A stretch of DNA of 64,000 nucleotides, taken from positions 78,687-142,686 of the forward strand of contig JBFMDX010000010.1 in assembly GCA_040753795.1 (NCBI GenBank). Reading direction: 5' to 3'. Source of the stretch: Thermodesulfobacteriota bacterium (GTDB taxonomy: Bacteria; Desulfobacterota; Desulfobacteria; Desulfobacterales; Desulfosudaceae). Shown one piece after another: positions 18,364-25,598 of this stretch (positions within the stretch are counted from its first letter, which is position 1; each line of letters opens with the position of its first letter). The position numbers and the translations under genes are program-made. The notes below the pieces were generated by a model that was not told the DNA's origin, made no database searches, and saw only the letters and a program-made list of their open reading frames with translations.

Positions 18364-18777
18364 TTATTGCTGAGCCGGAGCTTCTTTTGCCCCGGTGTCC
18401 GGCTGCTGGGTAGCAGCCGGCGGCGTTTCGCCGAGCCAGATGTCTATGGTTTTCTGGACCTTGGCCGCGAATTCATCCGCCACATCCGAAACCTTGCCCC
18501 GCATTTCATCCATCTTGGCCCGGATTTCCCGCTCCTTGATTTCCGCCAGCATGTCCCGGTAGCCCTGTTCAATCATGGCGCGCTTGAGTTCCGGGTGCGC
18601 GTCAAAATCGGCCGAGGACCACTTCCGGACATCGACATGGGTGTCGGCATAGGTCAGGTAACGCTTAACAAGAACGATAACGCCCTTGTTCGTCTTGACA
18701 ACGTGATGATCAGCCGCCCAGTAGGCGCCGATGCCAATAATCGCGACAAACACCAGCAAAGTGATAAGTTTGTTCAT
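18364..18777 (-). CDS. Small single-pass membrane protein
   Basis: A 137-residue protein with an N-terminal membrane anchor or signal (KLITLLVFVAIIGIGAYWAA), a mixed charged domain (VRKWSSADFDAHPELKRAMI) and a C-terminal stretch rich in Ala, Pro and Gln. The start at 18777 is supported by GGAGGA upstream. It ends 12 bases before the third caspase gene. I do not recognise the family; being anchored in the envelope beside an anchored caspase, it may belong to the same complex. Confidence 0.65.
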   Translation of the reverse strand: MNKLITLLVFVAIIGIGAYWAADHHVVKTNKGVIVLVKRYLTYADTHVDVRKWSSADFDAHPELKRAMIEQGYRDMLAEIKEREIRAKMDEMRGKVSDVADEFAAKVQKTIDIWLGETPPAATQQPDTGAKEAPAQQ

Positions 18778-18919
18778 TTCCGTCTGATCCTCCTCCGCAA
18801 TAATCCTTCTGTTATTGTGTCCCGGCCTGAACCTCATTGCCAGTGGTAACGAATCGAGGCAAGCCTGCCCGTATGGAATCGTGTCTAATCGACCGTCCCG
18901 GCAACCTGTCGGGGAAGCC

Positions 18920-19768
18920 TCATGTCTCCAGCTTCAGCGCAAAATTCATGATGTAGTAGTTATACGCCAGGGCCGCGCCCACGGCGATAATAAAAAGGAT
19001 CACGGTAAACCAACCTGTCAGGGCCGCGCCCAGAAGCAGATAGGCGATCAGCGCGTCGGCCGCCGTGTAGACGGCCAGGGTGAAGGCGTTTACCTTGTTG
19101 GATTCTTTTCTGACCATGCCCCGGATAAAGGATATGGAGAAGACCGGCAGCAGCAGCACAACAACCATCCAGCTTAAGAACCGCCTGGCGGGCCGGATGC
19201 CATGTATCTGCTCCTGTACCGCGGCGCCGCTCAACAGCCCGGAGGCGATTTCGTTATGGTATTTCCGGCTCAGGAGGACCTGGCCGCTTTCCACGGAGGC
19301 GATTAGAAGATCGCAGTCGATCCTGGCTCCTCCTGAAACCGACTCAAAGGCGTTAATCCTGCCGAAGATGACGTTCTGCGCCCCCAGGGCTTTGCCCCGG
19401 CTGACGGCAGGGCTGATATCGGCAAAAACCGGCTGCCGCAGGTTTAAAAGCGCGCGCGCCTTTTCCATAAAGGTCCGGTCACGAAGATCAACAACCCCGG
19501 ACAGTTCGATGCCGGAGCGAAGTTGATCGGTCACGTAATCGGAAGGGTCATTGGCCAGGTGCAGCAGAGCGGTTACCCCGGCAGCGAGCTGCGCTTCGTG
19601 TAAATCCCTGATTACCTGGGGCACGATCTGGTCGGCCGCCTGCCTGCGGAGCGGGCTGACTTCCGGCTTGTGCGGCCCGAGATAAGTCCAGCCAAGCCAG
19701 GCCAGGTAACACGCGAACGCCATTGTCCCGGCCTGCATGAACGCTCTATATTGCCAGCGGTTGAACAT
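18920..19768 (-). CDS. Membrane protein with CsgG/FlgO-like periplasmic domain
   Basis: A 282-residue protein. An N-terminal membrane segment (about 12-30) is followed by an extracytosolic domain (about 45-185) whose pattern (SGVVDLRDRTFMEKARALLN, then RGKALGAQNVIFGRI and SGQVLLSRKY) recalls the CsgG/FlgO/LpoB-like fold. Three closely spaced C-terminal membrane segments end the protein (about 195-278). That fold in other proteins helps assemble envelope complexes. It stands between zinc-ribbon genes and the membrane caspase. The fold assignment is tentative. Confidence 0.55.
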   Translation of the reverse strand: MFNRWQYRAFMQAGTMAFACYLAWLGWTYLGPHKPEVSPLRRQAADQIVPQVIRDLHEAQLAAGVTALLHLANDPSDYVTDQLRSGIELSGVVDLRDRTFMEKARALLNLRQPVFADISPAVSRGKALGAQNVIFGRINAFESVSGGARIDCDLLIASVESGQVLLSRKYHNEIASGLLSGAAVQEQIHGIRPARRFLSWMVVVLLLPVFSISFIRGMVRKESNKVNAFTLAVYTAADALIAYLLLGAALTGWFTVILFIIAVGAALAYNYYIMNFALKLET

Positions 19769-19835
19769 TATGCCAAACTCCTTTCCGTGTAGACTTCAAA
19801 GCACATCCCTGTCTTTATAACGGCCGTGCCAGGGT

Positions 19836-20453
19836 TCATTCCACTATCGCACCATGGCTTAAGAGAAAATCCTTAACTTTACCTTTCGTCCATTTTATGG
19901 CTCTTCTGCCCTCTTTTTCTATAGCGTTCACATCAGCTCCGGCTTCGATCAGAAGTTTCATGATTGCGATACAAGGTTCTGCAATTTCTGGGCGAGAACT
20001 TGAAGCAAGTGCTACTGCTATCAGAGGGGTAAATGAATAGGGAGGAGAATTGGGATTCGCCCCATGATCAAGCAACCATTTTACTGACTGGTAATCGTAG
20101 CCCAAACAAACGTCCTTTAGAATAGGCCCTCCTTCATCTCCCCCATTGATATTCGCCCCTTCTTCCAGCAATTCCTCCGCTGTTTCAAAGTCATGTTTAC
20201 GTACCGCGTCACAAAAGGCGTGTTGAACAGCGCCTCTTTTCTCTTTCGTTAGTAACTTTCGTGGTGGTTGTCCTCCCGTGACTCTCGCTTCGCCCTCAGT
20301 GGTCGCTTTTCCGCAGGAAGGGCAGAACTGAAAAGACAGGTCGATTTCTTTGCCGCAGCCCTGACAGACATGTTTTTTGGCTATTTTTTGTCCGCAGGCC
20401 GGGCAGGCATTCCAGCCGCTCTGTATCTCCTGGTTGCATCTGGTGCATTTCAT
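19836..20453 (-). CDS. Double zinc-ribbon tag plus ankyrin-repeat protein
   Basis: A 205-residue protein. The first 50 residues are a double zinc ribbon with eight cysteines (MKCTRCNQEIQSGWNACPAC, then CQGCGKEID and FCPSCGK), nearly identical to the tag on three other island proteins. The rest (about 75-205) is ankyrin-like, with helix pairs such as DFETAEELLEEGANINGGD, YQSVKWLLDHGANPN and CIAIMKLLIEAGADVNA. It has no enzymatic motif, so it is probably an adaptor or ligand-binding subunit tethered through the shared tag. Its upstream leader is a close copy of that of the next zinc-ribbon gene (21456-21490). Confidence 0.8.
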   Translation of the reverse strand: MKCTRCNQEIQSGWNACPACGQKIAKKHVCQGCGKEIDLSFQFCPSCGKATTEGEARVTGGQPPRKLLTKEKRGAVQHAFCDAVRKHDFETAEELLEEGANINGGDEGGPILKDVCLGYDYQSVKWLLDHGANPNSPPYSFTPLIAVALASSSRPEIAEPCIAIMKLLIEAGADVNAIEKEGRRAIKWTKGKVKDFLLSHGAIVE

Positions 20454-20494
20454 CGCGTATGTCTTTCTCTATTGTTGATTTTGCGGCTTTCTTT
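20454..20494 (-). repeat. Duplicated leader before the zinc-ribbon/ankyrin gene
   Basis: The 40 bases upstream of this zinc-ribbon gene are almost the same as 21456-21490 upstream of the next one (both contain TGTTGATTTTGCGGCTT). Together with the identical zinc-ribbon start this shows duplication of a gene 5' unit. Confidence 0.6.
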
Positions 20495-20555
20495 ATTAAG
20501 CATGATGTTACTCGTCTCTTTAGCTAAAAATGCGCTGTCAATCAGACAATAAACA

Positions 20556-21455
20556 TCAAATCCCAATTCTTTTTCGGGCATAGGCCAACGCGTCTTCAGG
20601 TTCTTTTTCCAGATCATCTACGGCCTTCGAATAACTTTGTTTGAGTTTCTCAAAAATGTTTGGCGTCATTCGAGGTATAAGTTCTTTTGCAAGGGCGAGG
20701 CTATCATTAATAAATTCATATGCTGATCCATGGACCTCATCATAAACCCAATCATAGATTTCCTTGAACTGCTCCAGCCGGGCTTCATCAAAAGCAGGTA
20801 TCTGTATAAGTTCTTTTGCAAAATTTAGACTATCATCGATAAATTCATAAGCTGAGCCATGAACTTCATCATAAAACCAATCATAAACAGCTTTGAACAG
20901 CTCCAGCCGGGTCTCATCAAATGCAGGTATCTGCAAGAGTTCAATCGTAAGTTCCAATGCTTCATCATTTAAATCACTATCGTTAGCCCAGACAGAATCC
21001 ATTGCCCACTCGAAAATTGTCTGCGCCAGGGGAAACTGTTCAGGCGCGATGGCGATTGATAATTGTTCGGCCTTCTGCAATGCCTCAAGGCAATAGTCCG
21101 TGTCTTCACCATAAAAGGTCTCGAAAACCCACTGGTAAGCATCCTTTAAAAACGTAAACTCCTCTTCCGTCAGCTTCGCGACCAACCTTGAAGCCTTCTT
21201 GTCGGCTTCATCCGCATCCAGGCCGCATTCGTAAAAAAAATCATAAATATCGACCCGGTCAACCTGGCGTTCGGTTTTTGCGGTTGTTGTCTTTTGGACA
21301 GTGGTCGCTTTCCCACAGAAAGGACAAAATCGAAAGGACAGGTCGACTTCCCGGCCGCAGTTCGGGCAGATATGGTTCTGGGCTATTTTTTGTCCGCAGG
21401 CCGGGCAGGCGTTCCAGCCGCTTTGTAACTCCTGGTTACATCTGGTGCATTTCAT
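20556..21455 (-). CDS. Double zinc-ribbon tag plus helical repeat protein
   Basis: A 299-residue protein. The eight-cysteine zinc-ribbon tag (1-50) is followed by an acidic linker and at least three helical repeats of about 42 residues. Two adjacent repeats are nearly identical (each contains IPAFDE-RLE-FK, then YDW-YDEVHGSAYEFI), evidence of recent internal duplication. The repeats are acidic and aromatic and have no enzymatic motif; they look like a protein-binding surface. The gene lies immediately downstream of an integron-like attC site and the L,D-transpeptidase cassette, so its link with the upstream island genes may have been interrupted. Confidence 0.75.
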   Translation of the reverse strand: MKCTRCNQELQSGWNACPACGQKIAQNHICPNCGREVDLSFRFCPFCGKATTVQKTTTAKTERQVDRVDIYDFFYECGLDADEADKKASRLVAKLTEEEFTFLKDAYQWVFETFYGEDTDYCLEALQKAEQLSIAIAPEQFPLAQTIFEWAMDSVWANDSDLNDEALELTIELLQIPAFDETRLELFKAVYDWFYDEVHGSAYEFIDDSLNFAKELIQIPAFDEARLEQFKEIYDWVYDEVHGSAYEFINDSLALAKELIPRMTPNIFEKLKQSYSKAVDDLEKEPEDALAYARKRIGI

Positions 21456-21501
21456 CGCGTATGCCTTTCTGCTGTTGATTTTGCGGCTTGCTTGTTCATG
21501 G

Positions 21502-21562
21502 CGTTAACGGTCAGCGTCATAAACACGAGCTTGTGAGCGTCTTGCGCACGCTGTGGTTAGGC
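21502..21562 (-). other. attC-like site following the L,D-transpeptidase gene
   Basis: Sixty-one bases with attC architecture on the minus strand: R'' GCCTAAC (21556-21562), inner complementary arms CAGCGT / ACGCTG, and a terminal GTTAACG (21502-21508). It begins six bases after the stop codon of the neighbouring gene, as in integron cassettes. Confidence 0.55.
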
Positions 21563-21567
21563 CTGTT

Positions 21568-22290
21568 TTATATTTTTTCGAACACATATTTTTTGTTTTT
21601 CACTAAAACATTCGGCGGTATTTTTTGAGCCTCAAAGATATCGTATCCTTCTTTGAGATTTTCCCAGAAGTTAAACCATTCTGATTGTTTGTGTATGTTC
21701 ATATTTATTTCAGTCATTCGAAATGGGAATATGTGTACTCTAAAAAAGGGTTGCTCGTTTCGGAGGGCTGCATCCGCCATGGCGTATATCTCTTCGATTT
21801 TTTTGTTTGTCATTGCATAACAACCAATTGACACGCAATTGCCATGAACCATAAGAGCGCTGCCGGTTCTTCCATGTACTCTATCGTAGGCATTTGGATA
21901 GCCTATATTAAAAGATAAATGGAACTGGCTATTCGGATTTAACTGGGTGGCTTTGACAAAATAGAATCCTTCAGGGCTTTGCTGATCACCAGACATTAGT
22001 TTGGGGCCAAGCCCACCTGAATAAAAACAAATTTCGTAGGTTTTAAACAATTCGAACCTTTCTGAATTTTTAACCCACAGTTCCAGTTCACCGGTTTCCT
22101 TAAAAATTCGAATATAAATTGGCGACCCGAAATTAAGCCCCTTGTCCTTGAGTTCCTGTTCAAGAACCGGTTTAACCTTTGCAATCGCATCTTCTGATCT
22201 CCTGCTTGAAGGCAAATCAGCAGAGAAGGCTATGTTTTGGAAATAGGAGCCAACAATAAAAACGATGACAAAAAATACGAATTTTCTCAT
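21568..22290 (-). CDS. L,D-transpeptidase (YkuD/YafK-type), secreted
   Basis: A 240-residue protein with a signal peptide (RKFVFFVIVFIVGSYFQNIA) and a YkuD-type catalytic domain. The catalytic signature MVHGNCVSIGCYAM (about 148-161) contains the His and the Cys nucleophile. Enzymes of this group cross-link peptidoglycan or attach/detach proteins from it in the periplasm. The gene is clearly AT-richer than its zinc-ribbon and caspase neighbours and is followed at once by an attC-like site, so it looks like an integron-type cassette inserted in the island rather than an original member. Confidence 0.85.
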   Translation of the reverse strand: MRKFVFFVIVFIVGSYFQNIAFSADLPSSRRSEDAIAKVKPVLEQELKDKGLNFGSPIYIRIFKETGELELWVKNSERFELFKTYEICFYSGGLGPKLMSGDQQSPEGFYFVKATQLNPNSQFHLSFNIGYPNAYDRVHGRTGSALMVHGNCVSIGCYAMTNKKIEEIYAMADAALRNEQPFFRVHIFPFRMTEINMNIHKQSEWFNFWENLKEGYDIFEAQKIPPNVLVKNKKYVFEKI

Positions 22291-22371
22291 ATCGGTAGAT
22301 TTACCTGTTATTTGTTTGTTGGCTTATGTTCATCGTCACTACATTCTGCAGTGTACCAATTTTTTGGCGGC

Positions 22372-22388
22372 CAGGGGCCTTCGCCCTG
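22372..22388. repeat. Degenerate hairpin downstream of the second variable repeat
   Basis: CAGGG-N7-CCCTG lies 54 bases beyond the variable-repeat boundary of the upstream gene. The position and sequence match the perfect hairpin at 31310-31328 beside the first variable repeat, and the DNA between hairpin and repeat is also similar in both places. Confidence 0.55.
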
Positions 22389-22429
22389 AGACCCCGGAAA
22401 CAAAGTATAAAAATTTGAAGTCCAAAATG

Positions 22430-23431
22430 TTATTTTAAATCCAGCACGACCCGAAACCCGACATTGTTGCTCCGGTTGTCTTGCTGGTGCCTGCCACGGT
22501 ACGCCGATCGACAGAACCTGGCGTAGTCATACCAACTGCCACCGCGCAGAATGCGATAACCAGAGTCACCAGCCCATGGGCTGCCGTCTGACGGTGCGCC
22601 TTTATAATCTTCATGCCAGGGGTCCTCACACCATTCCCAGACATTGCCAATCATGTCATAAAGGCCCCAGGCATTTGGCCGCTGTTCACCCACTGGATGT
22701 GTCCCGCCGCCGCTGTTGTCGTTAGACCAGCCGATGCCCAAAGTACTGTAACGCGAATCAGTCGAACCGGCACGGCAGGCATATTCCCACTCGGCTTCAG
22801 TCGGCAGTCGTATCTCGCCTAATTCCAAATCCAGCCGATCATGAAGGCAATTTAAAAAAATGTCGCCCTCATTCCACGACACACTTTCAACGGGAAGTTT
22901 TTCTGTGTTGTTCTTCTGGAAATGCGAAGGATTATGGCCTATGACAACCTGCCACTGCTGCTGGGTAACAGGAAATTTGGCCACATAGAGAGGCGAGGAG
23001 ATGGTCACTTTATGTTGTGGTTTTTCGTTCTCGGGAGCGTCTCCTTCATCGGGGGAGCCCATGAGGAACTCTCCCGGCGGAACCAGCCGCAGGACGATCC
23101 CCGTTTCTTTCAGCCTGACTTCCAGGGGATATCCTTTCTCCACCCACTCCTTCTGGCGCTTCTGGGCTGCTTCGCTGCCGGCATTTAAGCCACCCAGCCG
23201 CGCATATGCGGCGTCGGCAATTGGTTCCAGCCAGTCCGGCAGAAGGGGTTTTCCGTTTGCCGCCCCTTGAGCAGTGGTCGCTTGTCCGCAGGAAGGGCAG
23301 AACTTAAAAGCGCTGTCGATTTCATTGCCGCAGCCCTGACAGACATGCTTTTTGGCTATCTTCTGTCCGCAGGCCGGGCAGGCATTCCAGCCGTTCTGTA
23401 TCTCCTGGTCACACCTGGTGCATTTCATCAA
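22430..23431 (-). CDS. Zinc-ribbon plus FGE/CLec-fold protein, second DGR target
   Basis: A 333-residue paralogue of the main DGR target. The eight-cysteine zinc-ribbon tag (about 4-50) is joined to an FGE-sulfatase domain of the C-type-lectin fold (about 105-333; RLVPPGEFLMGSPDE, FPVTQQQWQVVIGHNPSHF, RLPTEAEWEYACRAG, MIGNVWEWCEDPW). In this setting the fold is expected to bind ligand rather than to make formylglycine. The last 40 residues (290-330) correspond to the DGR template repeat, but the match is diverged at adenine and non-adenine positions. It may be an older or silent target. It is the sixth gene after the reverse transcriptase in the same operon. Confidence 0.88.
   Translation of the reverse strand: MMKCTRCDQEIQNGWNACPACGQKIAKKHVCQGCGNEIDSAFKFCPSCGQATTAQGAANGKPLLPDWLEPIADAAYARLGGLNAGSEAAQKRQKEWVEKGYPLEVRLKETGIVLRLVPPGEFLMGSPDEGDAPENEKPQHKVTISSPLYVAKFPVTQQQWQVVIGHNPSHFQKNNTEKLPVESVSWNEGDIFLNCLHDRLDLELGEIRLPTEAEWEYACRAGSTDSRYSTLGIGWSNDNSGGGTHPVGEQRPNAWGLYDMIGNVWEWCEDPWHEDYKGAPSDGSPWAGDSGYRILRGGSWYDYARFCRSAYRGRHQQDNRSNNVGFRVVLDLK
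22442..22562 (-). repeat. VR2: DGR variable repeat 2 (diverged)
   Basis: 121 bp aligning without gaps to the template repeat at 29744-29864. By my count 33 positions differ, 16 at template adenines (16 of 33 adenines) and 17 elsewhere (17 of 88). The excess at adenines points to past retrohoming; the other changes point to drift or a different template version. Confidence 0.7.
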
Positions 23432-23444
23432 AGGTTCCTTTTTG

Positions 23445-24686
23445 CTATGAAAGAGTTTTTTCGCAGTTGGGGCAGAACTTCCAGGACCTGTCTACCGCGC
23501 ATCCGCATGCAAGGCATTTTCTCTCCGGCAGAAGCGATTTTTCGCAGTTGGGGCAGAACTTCCAGGACTTGTCTACCGCGCAACCGCAGGCGGTGCATTT
23601 TCTTTCCGACAAATTCCTGCCGCATGTCGTGCAAAAAGCATAGGAAGCAGCAACCGGGCTTTGGCAGTAGGGGCACTGGTCGGTTTCTGCTTGGGCGGCG
23701 TTTTCCTCAATATTCCGGGGTTCGTCAGTTGTTGTATCGGTTTGTATGACGACTTGATTTTCTTCCGTCGGCGGGGGGGGGGGCTCCAGAGGAGGTGTCC
23801 CGGTCAAGGGTGGCGTTTCAGCACGTGGAAGGTCTTCTTCTGACTGTGCCTTCGGAATTTTTTCGTCCCCGACTGGAAGTACCAGCGCCACGGGTGGCGT
23901 TTCAGCAATCGGTTCGCTGGGAATTTTTAACGGCCGGGCCGACGGCACGACAAGGGAGGGGAGGACGCCGCTTTTCTGGATCCAGGGCCGCTGGTCGATG
24001 GTAAAGCCGTAATTTCGCGCCAGGGCAGCCATTTTTTGAGAGAGGATCTCTTCGACCTGGTCGGTGAGCGTGACGGCGTCGCCGGTCTCCAGACGTTCCT
24101 GCAGGGTCTGCAAGAGGGCCAGAGAGAAAACGCCCTGACGGCACTGAGCGATCTCACGGGACTGTTGGCCTTCGTCGCAGGAGCAGATGATGGCCAGCGA
24201 ACCCGCCCCGGCCGGTTCGGCCGAGACCATTTCCCGCAGGCACTTGACGTCCCGCAAGCCGGCACCTGTACTGCGTTCGCCGCGAAGCAGGTCGGTGCGG
24301 CAGGCATCCAGGATCAGGACCCGGTGAAGGCCGTTTCGGGTGGTTTCCTGCTTGATAAGGTCCAGGGGCACGGCGTGCTGGTGATACTTTAACCGGGAAT
24401 AGCGGGCCCTGGGGCAGAGCAGCAGGTGGCGGCCCTCATATTCCACGCCATGGCCGGCAAAAAAAAGCAGAAAAAGGTCGTTCGGGGCAAGGCCGGCAGC
24501 CATGTCATGGGCCGTGTCCAGGAGCAGGTCGCTGTCCGGGCTGAGCAGGTTGCGGACATCGTCGTACCCGGCCCGGTGCTTGAAAAAGGCGTAAAGCTCG
24601 GTGGCATCGGACTCGGCGCAGTCCAGATTGTTGATCTCCGGGTCCTCGTACCGGTTGACACCGATAAACAACGCCGCGCGCTTCAT
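23445..24686 (-). CDS. Caspase-like peptidase with C-terminal zinc ribbons
   Basis: A 413-residue peptidase C14 protein. The caspase domain (1-240) has His79 in LLFFAGHGVEY and Cys129 in LILDACRTD. A proline-rich, disordered linker (about 255-335) leads to three zinc ribbons (about 340-410), two of them near-identical (CTACGCAVDKSWKFCPNCEK and a close copy). The linker is encoded over a run of eleven C (23773-23783), a possible slippage site that would separate protease from zinc ribbons. The catalytic domain is almost identical to that of the caspase-TPR protein, so the two are recent duplicates. Confidence 0.9.
   Translation of the reverse strand: MKRAALFIGVNRYEDPEINNLDCAESDATELYAFFKHRAGYDDVRNLLSPDSDLLLDTAHDMAAGLAPNDLFLLFFAGHGVEYEGRHLLLCPRARYSRLKYHQHAVPLDLIKQETTRNGLHRVLILDACRTDLLRGERSTGAGLRDVKCLREMVSAEPAGAGSLAIICSCDEGQQSREIAQCRQGVFSLALLQTLQERLETGDAVTLTDQVEEILSQKMAALARNYGFTIDQRPWIQKSGVLPSLVVPSARPLKIPSEPIAETPPVALVLPVGDEKIPKAQSEEDLPRAETPPLTGTPPLEPPPPPTEENQVVIQTDTTTDEPRNIEENAAQAETDQCPYCQSPVAASYAFCTTCGRNLSERKCTACGCAVDKSWKFCPNCEKSLLPERKCLACGCAVDRSWKFCPNCEKTLS
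23773..23783 (-). repeat. Eleven-base poly-C tract within a caspase gene
   Basis: Eleven consecutive G on the plus strand (C on the coding strand), encoding prolines near residue 302. Tracts of this length are prone to replication slippage, so this is a candidate phase-variation switch. Confidence 0.8.
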
Positions 24687-24834
24687 GATTATCTGCCTTT
24701 CGTTAACTCGGTATCCAGTTCACGCTCCGTTAATTTTGTTCCAGCGGCGAAATATGCCGCTTCCCTCTTGCGTCTGCCCGACGAGTCCTGTGCTACAAAC
24801 CGGGCAGGGCCGCTTGGTGAACTTTTTGAAAAGA

Positions 24835-25584
24835 TCAATCCTCCAGGGCAGAGCGGCACACCGGGCAATTCCAATGTCCCCACCCGTCCGTTTTTCTGCA
24901 CTCTTCATGAACAAACTGGTTGCATGTCGGACAACGGCTGCCGTCCTTTGCCGTCGCCCGTTCACCACAGCCGGGGCAAATAAACTTATCGGCCTCTTCG
25001 TCCTTTTGAATACCACTCCCTGAAGACAGCCCCAGTTCCCGTTTTATGTATTGAACCTCTCTGCGAAGGGTAGCGACAATATCCAGATCCTTCTTGTCTC
25101 TATTGCAAAGCATGTCCCAAAAAGGTCCTGCATATGTTGCGTCTCTGTCCTCTACCGCCTCATAAATTTGATTTCGAAGAGAAAAACACAACTCCGGATC
25201 AGCAGGTTTGGCCATGCCAAAAAGCATGGCAAATCCTTTACCAAACTGGGGCCTTAACTCCCTTTCATAATCGTCTATGGCCTGCCTGAATTCATCAAGG
25301 AGCCTTTGCGCGCGCCTCTTCTGCTCCGGTGTGGCCTCCTTTGCCTTTTCAAACACATCATCGTCCGGCAAATCAGGAACATCATCTGGCACATCATCGT
25401 CCGGCAATTCAGGGATATCAGAACTATCATCTCGCCAGCCACATACCGGACATGCGACCCACTCCGGTTCCATTTCTTTGCCGCATTGTCCACAGACAGT
25501 GGATTGCATACTTGTCGCGCAACTGGGGCAGACAGCCCAGTCGTTTTCTACCTTGCGGCCGCACTTCGGACATTTTTTGCTCAT
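24835..25584 (-). CDS. Zinc-ribbon protein with RING-like C-terminal fingers
   Basis: A 249-residue protein. The N-terminus holds two zinc ribbons (CPKCGRKVENDWAVCPSC and CGQCGKEMEPEWVACPVCGW), followed by an acidic repeat (PDDDVPDDVPDLPDDDV), a helical middle (about 85-190) and a C-terminal cysteine/histidine cluster (CPGCGERA, CPTCNQFVHEECRK, HWNCPVCRS). The last cluster has the spacing of a RING- or PHD-like cross-braced finger, often seen in ubiquitin-type ligases and in adaptor proteins. It lies between the two caspase paralogues. The function is not known; an adaptor for the caspases is plausible. Confidence 0.75.
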   Translation of the reverse strand: MSKKCPKCGRKVENDWAVCPSCATSMQSTVCGQCGKEMEPEWVACPVCGWRDDSSDIPELPDDDVPDDVPDLPDDDVFEKAKEATPEQKRRAQRLLDEFRQAIDDYERELRPQFGKGFAMLFGMAKPADPELCFSLRNQIYEAVEDRDATYAGPFWDMLCNRDKKDLDIVATLRREVQYIKRELGLSSGSGIQKDEEADKFICPGCGERATAKDGSRCPTCNQFVHEECRKTDGWGHWNCPVCRSALED

Positions 25585-25598
25585 AGAAACCTACCTTT

